A stretch of 39,482 bases of DNA from Tolypothrix campylonemoides VB511288 (GTDB lineage Bacteria; Cyanobacteriota; Cyanobacteriia; Cyanobacteriales; Nostocaceae): NCBI GenBank assembly GCA_000828075.3, contig JXCB02000033.1, positions 295,124 to 334,605 on the forward strand, read 5' to 3'. Below, piece by piece: positions 34,677 to 39,482 of the stretch. Position numbers and translations under genes: made by a program. The notes under the pieces were generated by a model. The model did no database searches, was not told the DNA's origin, and saw only the letters and a list, made by a program, of their open reading frames with translations. Every line of letters begins with the position of its first letter. Within the stretch, counting starts at the first letter, position 1.

Positions 34677-35737
34677 AAATACCAGGAGTTGGCAAACTAA
34701 AGCGAGTGGCTAAACGCGTGCGGGGGCGTTTCGCACCGGGAGGTCTGATTTTGATGTACCACCGCATTATTAAGCTGGAATCTGACCCTTGGTCAATTTG
34801 CGTCAGTCCCCGCAATTTTGCCCAACAGATGGAAGTGTTACGCAAGTTTGGCGAAGTTGTCTCGTTACAGCAATTAAACCAGACATTGCAACAGGGCAAG
34901 ACTCCTCATTGGCAGATAGCTGTGACCTTTGATGATGGTTACACAGATAATCTGTATAATGCTAAACCAGTGTTAGAGCGTTACGACATTCCCGCCACCA
35001 TGTTTCTTACCAGTGGATATGTGGAGCAAAAACGTGATTTGTGGTGGGATGAACTCTCTAGGTTGTTGCTGGAACCTGGAACTTTACCAGAAGTTCTCTG
35101 TTTAGAGATTAACGGGACAACTTATCGCTGGGAATTAGGCGCAGCAGCCCATTACAGCGAGGAACAATATCAGCAATATTGTTCTTGGAAAGCAATGGGG
35201 GAAGATAACCCCACCCCTCGCCATGCTCTTTACCGCACACTTTACTGGCTGCTATCGCCCTTGCTCCCGGAAGCACGACAAAACATTATGGATGAACTAC
35301 TGGCGTGGGCTGGTTCTGTCCCAATACTGCGCCCGAATCACCGCATTGCGAATTTAGAGGAAGTGTCTGCTTTAGCAAAGGGCGGGTTGATTGAAATTGG
35401 CGCTCATTCTGTGACACACCCATTTTTATCTTTTTTACCTACCGCCACACAGAGGGAAGAGATTCAACAAAGCAAAACTCGTCTTGAGGAGATTATAGGA
35501 CAAAAAGTGGTGAGTTTTGCCTATCCCCACGGGAATTATTGCGAGGAAACAACAGCTTTAGTGCGGGAAGCGGGATTTACCAGTGCTTGCACAACGTATC
35601 CTCGGACTGTACGGCGGTGTGATGCTCGAAAGGAGCGGTCGCAAGGAGGCGATCGCTTTAAATTACCTCGCGTCGTTGTTGAAGACTGGGATGGAGAAGA
35701 GTTTGGCAAGCAGTTATCTGAATGGAGAGCAAGCTGA
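34673..35737 (+). CDS. Polysaccharide deacetylase (NodB/CE4 family)
   Basis: 354 aa with a NodB homology domain split by an insert. LMYHRI (27-32) begins the fold; TFDDGY (85-90) supplies the catalytic and metal-binding Asp87 and Asp88; HSVTHP (245-250) supplies the metal-binding His245 and His249; FAYPHGNY is the motif 3 equivalent, and the end LPRVVVEDWD completes the barrel. The insert of about 130 residues between motifs 1 and 2 is longer than in chitin deacetylases and is seen in several cyanobacterial exopolysaccharide loci. It probably de-N-acetylates the polymer made by the module. The start overlaps the stop of the fusion enzyme by four bases. No signal peptide is visible, so the action is probably cytoplasmic, on lipid-linked sugars. 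Confidence 0.9.
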   Translation: MKIPGVGKLKRVAKRVRGRFAPGGLILMYHRIIKLESDPWSICVSPRNFAQQMEVLRKFGEVVSLQQLNQTLQQGKTPHWQIAVTFDDGYTDNLYNAKPVLERYDIPATMFLTSGYVEQKRDLWWDELSRLLLEPGTLPEVLCLEINGTTYRWELGAAAHYSEEQYQQYCSWKAMGEDNPTPRHALYRTLYWLLSPLLPEARQNIMDELLAWAGSVPILRPNHRIANLEEVSALAKGGLIEIGAHSVTHPFLSFLPTATQREEIQQSKTRLEEIIGQKVVSFAYPHGNYCEETTALVREAGFTSACTTYPRTVRRCDARKERSQGGDRFKLPRVVVEDWDGEEFGKQLSEWRAS

Positions 35738-35810
35738 ATGAGGAATAATGTACGAAAAATTTCTCTATAATTAAGGCTTATATCTCAGCACTCGTGATTG
35801 GGCTGTTCGT

Positions 35811-36083
35811 ATGAAATTAGATCGTATCACCAGCAATCCCAATCAAATGAATGGACAGCCTTGCATTCGTAATCTTCGTCTTACAGTTCGCCGGGTCATT
35901 GAATTATTAGCTATCTATCCTCATCGAGAAGAACTGCGTCAAGAGTTTCCAGAACTGGAAGATGAAGACATTCGGCAAGCCCTGATTTTTGCTTGCTCCT
36001 ACTTAGACGATCGCATTATTCATCTGTTGTGCTATGGCTCCAAAGGACAAGCTACCGATTGTCAATTTGGCTCAACAGCTTAA
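35811..36083 (+). CDS. DUF433 antitoxin-like protein, orphan and with an atypical C-terminus
   Basis: 90 aa. The first 70 residues match DUF433 (VapB-type antitoxin-like): RITSNPNQMNGQPCIRNLRLTVRRVIELLA, then REELRQEFPELEDEDIRQALIFA. DUF433 genes are normally followed at once by a DUF5615 PIN-like toxin gene. Here the tail (about CYGSKGQATDCQFGSTA) is unlike the family, and the last 50 bp overlap an AraC gene in another frame; no toxin follows. A recombination joint near 36030 probably replaced the partner, leaving an orphan. The helix-turn-helix part appears intact, so it could still bind DNA. Start at ATG 35811. Confidence 0.8.
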   Translation: MKLDRITSNPNQMNGQPCIRNLRLTVRRVIELLAIYPHREELRQEFPELEDEDIRQALIFACSYLDDRIIHLLCYGSKGQATDCQFGSTA

Positions 36084-36933
36084 CCCTGTTTTGACACATC
36101 ATCCTGTCCTGTCGAGTGAGCGATCAAGATGGAGTGGGATGTTTTTCGCCCACTTTCACCATCCCGCACATGAAAGTCCAGAACACCAGTGGGGACAGCA
36201 TCTCATTGGCATTACTAGTGTTAAGCATTCGCTTAAATCGAAGCATCGATTGAATGGTCAGCGCCAAAACAATTACTGTAGACCTAATGAGATATTGCTT
36301 CTCCCGGCTGGAGTCAGTTATGCAGGTAGTTGGCAGCAAGCAGGCGAATTCTCCTTACTCGGTTTCTCTCCCAAGTTCTTTGAACAAGTGGCGTTGGAAT
36401 CTATTCAGACTAAGCAAATTGAAATCATTCCACAGTTTGCTGTAACTGATCCATTTATCCAACAAATTGGATTTGTCCTCAAAGCTGATGTAGAAGCGGG
36501 ACATCCGACTGGTCGATTGTTTGGTGAATCGATCGCAACTGCATTGGTTGTTCACTTACTGAAACAGTATTCAGTGTGGCAACCACAACTGCCATCTGAA
36601 ATAACCGATGGTTTAGCAAAGTACCAATTGAAAAAAGTACTGGATTATATTCACACCCATCTCGACCAAGATACGACTCTGGCAGACATGGCTAAAGTCT
36701 TGGATTTGAGCCAGTATCATTTTTGTCGTTTATTCAAGCAATCAATGGGTATTGCTCCACACCAGTACGTTACTCAATGTCGTATTGATCGAGCAAAACA
36801 GTTGTTACTAAAGAGTCAATTGACGATTACAGAAATTGCCTTTGAAGTTGGCTTCACTAATCATAGTTCTTTCACCAGGGTCTTTCGCCAGTGTGTTGGT
36901 GTGACGCCTAAGACGTTTAGAGATTCGCAGTAA
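36034..36933 (+). CDS. AraC-family transcriptional regulator
   Basis: 299 aa. The N-terminal half (1 to about 180) is a cupin-like ligand domain (FFAHFHHPAHESPEHQWGQH, NEILLLPAGVSYAGSW). The C-terminal 100 residues are a clear AraC/XylS double helix-turn-helix: LDQDTTLADMAKVLDLSQYHF, FKQSMGIAPHQYVTQCRIDRAKQLLL, and ITEIAFEVGFTNHSSFTRVFR ending GVTPKTFR. The AraC start lies inside the DUF433 gene's last 50 bp in another frame, so the first dozen residues are uncertain; the conserved protein may begin at a later codon. It probably controls the TspO gene 94 bp downstream or the nearby module, but no target site was identified. Confidence 0.92.
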   Translation: MAPKDKLPIVNLAQQLNPVLTHHPVLSSERSRWSGMFFAHFHHPAHESPEHQWGQHLIGITSVKHSLKSKHRLNGQRQNNYCRPNEILLLPAGVSYAGSWQQAGEFSLLGFSPKFFEQVALESIQTKQIEIIPQFAVTDPFIQQIGFVLKADVEAGHPTGRLFGESIATALVVHLLKQYSVWQPQLPSEITDGLAKYQLKKVLDYIHTHLDQDTTLADMAKVLDLSQYHFCRLFKQSMGIAPHQYVTQCRIDRAKQLLLKSQLTITEIAFEVGFTNHSSFTRVFRQCVGVTPKTFRDSQ

Positions 36934-37027
36934 GATTTCAGCAAGATTTGCATAGTTTGAGCAAACCTTGTCAAGCTTTTGACGACGTGCGATCGCTACA
37001 CTCAATATGCTGTAATGAGAAAATGCT

Positions 37028-37555
37028 ATGCACAAAATCATGTGCAAAAAACCATACGAGCCAAAAGGCAAGCGTCAAAAATCGCCTTGGTGGATGGCTC
37101 TCGTTTTCGCGATAGGCATTCTGACATTGGGTATGCTCGCCGCATTGTGGGGCTATTCAATGGACAGTGGATACGAGCAATCGGTCGTTAATCCGCCCAT
37201 CTATCCACCCGACTGGTTCTTCTGGGCTATCTGGCTCGTACTATACCCCATGCTTGGAATCTCGACGTGGTACGTATGGCGGCGTCGGCAAGAGCCATCT
37301 GCCAAAGTTGCACTTGTGGTCTTCGTCATCCACTTCATCGTAAATCTGTCGTGGGTTCCCGTAGTACACATAACGCAAAGTACGCTTGCTGTCCCGGTAC
37401 TCATGGACATTTTTGTTGATTTATTTGTATTTGCCACCGCAGTTGCTTACTGGCGTGCGTCCAAAACTGCGTTTCTCTGGCTGCTACCGTACCTCGCTTG
37501 GAACGTATTCACGACGTTCATCAAGATATGGAGGCTGCTTCTTAACGTCAGTTGA
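37028..37555 (+). CDS. TspO/MBR-family membrane protein
   Basis: 175 aa with five probable transmembrane helices and the TspO/MBR pattern: PPIYPPDWFFWAIWLVLYPMLG (the family-typical PP..P.W then LY.lmG, helix 2), FVIHFIVNLSWVPVV (helix 3, with the conserved N and W), MDIFVDLFVFATAVAYW (helix 4) and LLPYLAWNVFTTFIKIWRLN-like end in helix 5. TspO proteins are outer- or cytoplasmic-membrane transporters or sensors that bind porphyrins and respond to stress in cyanobacteria. The N-terminus MHKIMCKKPYEPKGK is basic and hydrophilic; ATG 37040 is an alternative start. Downstream of and co-directed with the AraC regulator. Confidence 0.8.
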   Translation: MHKIMCKKPYEPKGKRQKSPWWMALVFAIGILTLGMLAALWGYSMDSGYEQSVVNPPIYPPDWFFWAIWLVLYPMLGISTWYVWRRRQEPSAKVALVVFVIHFIVNLSWVPVVHITQSTLAVPVLMDIFVDLFVFATAVAYWRASKTAFLWLLPYLAWNVFTTFIKIWRLLLNVS

Positions 37556-37616
37556 GTTTTTGGCAGAGACGGACGACATACGTATCAGCGGTTGTATTGC
37601 AAAAACTTTTTTAGGA

Positions 37617-37778
37617 GTGAATCATGAGCAACGTAATTCTTTTGTTGTTCTGGTTACGGGTGCTAGTCGTGGGATTAGTGGAGCGATCGCCAACTTACTT
37701 GCTCAGCAAGGCGCAGCCATTGGAGTTGAGCTTTCAAGGAGTGAGCCACACCACTTTTCTGTGCTATTCTACAACTGA
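37617..37778 (+). pseudogene. Truncated short-chain dehydrogenase (SDR) fragment
   Basis: A GTG-led frame reads NSFVVLVTGASRGISGAIAN then LLAQQGAAIGVE, the Rossmann N-terminus of an SDR with TGASRGI. It breaks into unrelated residues (ELSRSEPHHF) and stops after 53 codons, where a full SDR needs about 240. The ATG at 37624 is in another frame, so this is a remnant of the first beta-alpha-beta unit only, next to a GCTACACTCGTACG-type repeat. Not functional. Confidence 0.75.
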
Positions 37779-37859
37779 CCATCCACCTCAAGCTGTTTCA
37801 CACTTCGCTACACTCGTACGCTAGTTTAAGCGTTGGCGATGTGTCAGTTGTCACTTACA

Positions 37860-38168
37860 TTATATTCGGAACGGTTCTGATTTTTGAGTGAAATGGATCG
37901 GCAGAATAGTTTCTACATTTTCTGGGGGATTAGGCACGATGTAGTGCGTGATAACGTGACCACCATTAGATTGATTACCTGCTTCAATACCCGCCTCAAC
38001 TGCTCTTCTCACCTCAGCAGTGTGTCCCCGGACGGCGACTAACATCCGAGCGCTTTCCGCTAGCCCATAATAGACAATAGTGACTGCAGCAGCTTTCACC
38101 ATTGCGTCCGCTGCTGCTAGCACAGCCGGAAAACCCTGGGTTTCAATGACTCCAACCGCCATTGGCAT
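37860..38168 (-). CDS. ccmK3: Carboxysome shell protein CcmK3-like (BMC-H)
   Basis: 102 aa from ATG 38168 (MPMAVGVIETQGFPAV); an ATG at 38162 is two codons later. GGAG nine bases upstream supports 38168. A frame continues 41 codons further back, but those residues are a translation of the TnpB right end. BMC-domain marks are AVGVIETQGFPAVLAAADAM, VTIVYYGLAESARMLVAVRG and HYIVPNPPENVETILPI. The pore loop YYGLAESAR is one residue longer than in CcmK1/K2 and the NPPENV end is as in CcmK3, which forms mixed hexamers with CcmK4. CcmK5/K6-type paralogues are alternatives. The TnpB element ends at 38215, only 47 bp before the start, so the original promoter has probably been displaced. Confidence 0.85.
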   Translation of the reverse strand: MPMAVGVIETQGFPAVLAAADAMVKAAAVTIVYYGLAESARMLVAVRGHTAEVRRAVEAGIEAGNQSNGGHVITHYIVPNPPENVETILPIHFTQKSEPFRI

Positions 38169-38214
38169 GGCTTTATACTCCAACAATTGGTGATATTTAT
38201 TGTACAAGGAAGCA

Positions 38215-38266
38215 GTGACATACTCCAGACGCTCATCTGAGTACAGATAGAGCGCTGGCTTCTTGG
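38215..38266 (-). ncRNA. Right end of the minus-strand TnpB element / probable omega-RNA hairpin
   Basis: On the minus strand the hairpin CCAG-CGCTC-ATCTG pairs across a TACT loop (38225-38258 in plus coordinates, with an A and a T bulge) and is followed by AGTATGTCAC ending at 38215. Loop, terminal sequence and position match the right end at 789-833 although the stem bases differ, which is covariation expected of a structured RNA. The bases from 38214 downwards would be the guide. The truncated tnpB frame runs into this hairpin. Confidence 0.6.
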
Positions 38267-39042
38267 TGACTCCCGGATAACTCCAGGACATTGCCCAAGC
38301 TGTTAAGAACGGAATGCCCTACCGCTCTATGTTTTAGATTAATTGCTGCGTTGTGGTCACGGTCAAGTTCGCATCCACATGAACAAGAATGCCATCGGGT
38401 AGATAAATCTTTTTTAACCTTTTGACCACAACTTGAGCAGTCTTGAGAAGTGCCGCATGGATTCACAGCAATTGCAAGCAGTCCAGCTTTTTCAGCTTTG
38501 ATTGAGAGAATTTGCAGGAATTGACCCCATCCAGCGTCATGTGTCGATTTTGCCAACTTTGTTCTGGTAATCCCCTTGATGTTTAGCTTTTCATATGCAA
38601 TGTGCTTCCCATGCTGTAAAAGCTTTTTAGCAATCTTGTAATGAAAGTCTTTTCGTTGGTTCGAGACTTTCAAATGTGCTTTAGAAACTCGCTTAATCGC
38701 TTTCTTGCGACGATTTGAGCCTTTTTTCTTGCGAGACACTGAGCGTTGTAACCGCTTGAGACGCTTTTCTGATTTGCGGTAGTACTGAGGAATTTCCTCT
38801 TGCCTTCCTAAATCGTCTACCAAAAACGACTTTAAACCCATATCAATCCCAATGGTGTTACCCATCTCTGGAGCATCGGGAGTGAGAACGGGAATAGATG
38901 AATCTTGAAGTGATAGCGTGATGTAATAGCCATCTGCTTTCTTGATAATTGTCGCCGTTTTCACCTTGAAACCATCAGGTATTGAACGATGCAAAATCAG
39001 CTTCAGTGTCTTTCTTGAAGAGATCCAAGACCTTAAAAGCAA
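38233..39042 (-). pseudogene. TnpB-family nuclease, 5'-truncated
   Basis: About 250 homologous residues, all C-terminal: KLILHRSIPDGFKVKTATII, first RuvC motif GIDMGLKSF, basic SRKKKGSNRRKKAIK, second motif YEKLNIKGI, CSSCG/CSCG finger and DRDHNAAIN. The frame opens with a TTG at 39042 and unconserved residues (LLRSWISSRKT). A TGA lies seven codons upstream of that TTG, so roughly the first 110-120 residues of a normal 370-400-aa TnpB are gone. The end also differs from the copy at the window start: after AVGHSVLN it reads through the right-end hairpin to a stop at 38233. RuvC residues remain, but without the N-terminal domain it should not be an active nuclease. It can still supply the right end and an RNA. 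Confidence 0.8.
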
Positions 39043-39156
39043 GTTCTCACACGACCGCGTTTGTCAAATTTTCACTTGTAAATACCAGCACTGCCGGGGG
39101 GACAAAGTGCCCGAAAAAGCTTGTGAGGTAAAGAGTATAGTAATTTATGGTAAAAA

Positions 39157-39187
39157 AAATAGGTCTCACCTTGTCAAGAAGACCTAC
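39157..39187 (-). terminator. Possible rho-independent terminator for a minus-strand transcript
   Basis: TAGGTCT (39161-39167) pairs with AGACCTA (39181-39187) across a 13-nt loop. On the minus strand it is followed by a run of T, as seen in the run of A at about 39153-39160. It would end a transcript coming from beyond 39187. Confidence 0.5.
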
Positions 39188-39391
39188 TTATTGAGAATAT
39201 TACCTTTATTCTACTAAACACACCTGCAAGTTAATCTGAGTTCTGCGGAATATTTGTTGCTCCAAATTCTCATCCGCTTTATCGAGTCTTGCATGGAATT
39301 CATAAACAAATTAATGAGGATTAAATTGCAATAACCTGAGAGCTATGAGGCTTATTCTGTCTGCATCATAGGTATTTTTGTCTCTCCTTAA

Positions 39392-39426
39392 CAGTTATCA
39401 GTTACCAGTTATCAGTTACCAGTTAA
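39392..39426. repeat. Heptanucleotide STRR, alternating CAGTTAT and CAGTTAC
   Basis: Five tandem heptamers (CAGTTAT, CAGTTAC, CAGTTAT, CAGTTAC, CAGTTAA). The period of seven and alternation of two near-identical units match the G-rich array at 32.9 kb. Confidence 0.85.
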
Positions 39427-39482
39427 TCCCCATGAATAAATGAGCGGGGATTTTGGCAAGGAATAACTTTTCTTTTCTTTCC

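Larger units (their letters stand above)
39043..39482. other. Right-edge spacer
   Basis: Upstream of the truncated tnpB. It contains the terminator at 39157-39187 and the STRR at 39392-39426. No left end of the TnpB element or conserved tnpB start is found here. No gene is seen. Confidence 0.5.

Noticed and set aside
38169-38291. 41-residue N-terminal extension of the CcmK3-like protein
   Set aside because: It translates the TnpB right end, has no BMC homology, and the ATG at 38168 has its own GGAG site.

Overview
The window reads as chromosomal DNA of a filamentous, probably heterocyst-forming cyanobacterium (Nostocales-like). The evidence is: many HIP1 octamers (GCGATCGC and near matches); two beta-carboxysome shell genes (ccmK3-like, ccmK4); a protein that looks HetZ-related; a HepA-like polysaccharide ABC exporter; and an unusually rich set of heptanucleotide short tandem repeats (STRRs), which are known from heterocystous cyanobacteria. 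No tRNA, rRNA or CRISPR array was recognised.

Layout. 1-0.83 kb: 3' part of a TnpB gene with its right-end hairpin. 0.9-3.1 kb: an exported alpha/beta hydrolase and an EgtD-like methyltransferase. 3.2-13.4 kb, minus strand: a secretion region. In transcription order it holds a two-domain PPC protein gene broken by a 156-bp MITE, a cytoplasmic parvulin-type PPIase, a 995-aa ABC exporter with an N-terminal cyclic-nucleotide-binding-like domain and a catalytically dead C39-like domain, an HlyD adaptor, a second HlyD-type adaptor and a MacB/FtsX-type permease. A four-helix-bundle (IVP-type) gene sits in opposite orientation between exporter and adaptor, flanked by inverted CTCCC/GGGAG tracts. 13.4-16.6 kb: repeats, an unknown gene, a decayed gene and a peptidoglycan-binding protein. 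16.6-18.9 kb: a small exported protein, a SerC-type phosphoserine aminotransferase and a GFA-family protein. 18.9-20.4 kb: a repeat-rich gene desert with a candidate sRNA. 20.4-26.2 kb: FHA membrane protein, ABM-family protein, rubredoxin, M61/PDZ peptidase and the HetZ-related regulator. 26.2-28.8 kb: a MITE-bearing spacer, a GT2 glycosyltransferase and ccmK4. 29.8-35.7 kb, plus strand: an exopolysaccharide module (GT2, HepA-like ABC exporter, GT2-methyltransferase fusion, polysaccharide deacetylase). 35.8-37.8 kb: a patchwork of an orphan DUF433 antitoxin overlapped by an AraC regulator, a TspO/MBR protein and an SDR fragment. 37.9-39.0 kb: ccmK3 with the right end of a 5'-truncated TnpB element 47 bp upstream of its start.

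How the parts may work together. The PPC protein, PPIase, ABC exporter and HlyD look like a type I secretion unit with its own substrate and folding helper; the outer-membrane TolC partner is not in the window. The 29.8-35.7 kb module would make, modify and export a surface polysaccharide. The two CcmK paralogues are normally neighbours. Here they keep the same strand and order but lie about 9 kb apart, with the polysaccharide module and the patchwork between them.

The most notable observations are the MITE whose exact excision would restore the PPC reading frame, the split ccmK3/ccmK4 locus with a TnpB end against ccmK3, the dead-protease exporter unit, the complementary polypurine/polypyrimidine tracts in one transcript, and an unannotated decayed gene near 15.1-15.5 kb. 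All functional calls rest on motifs read by eye; no database search was run.
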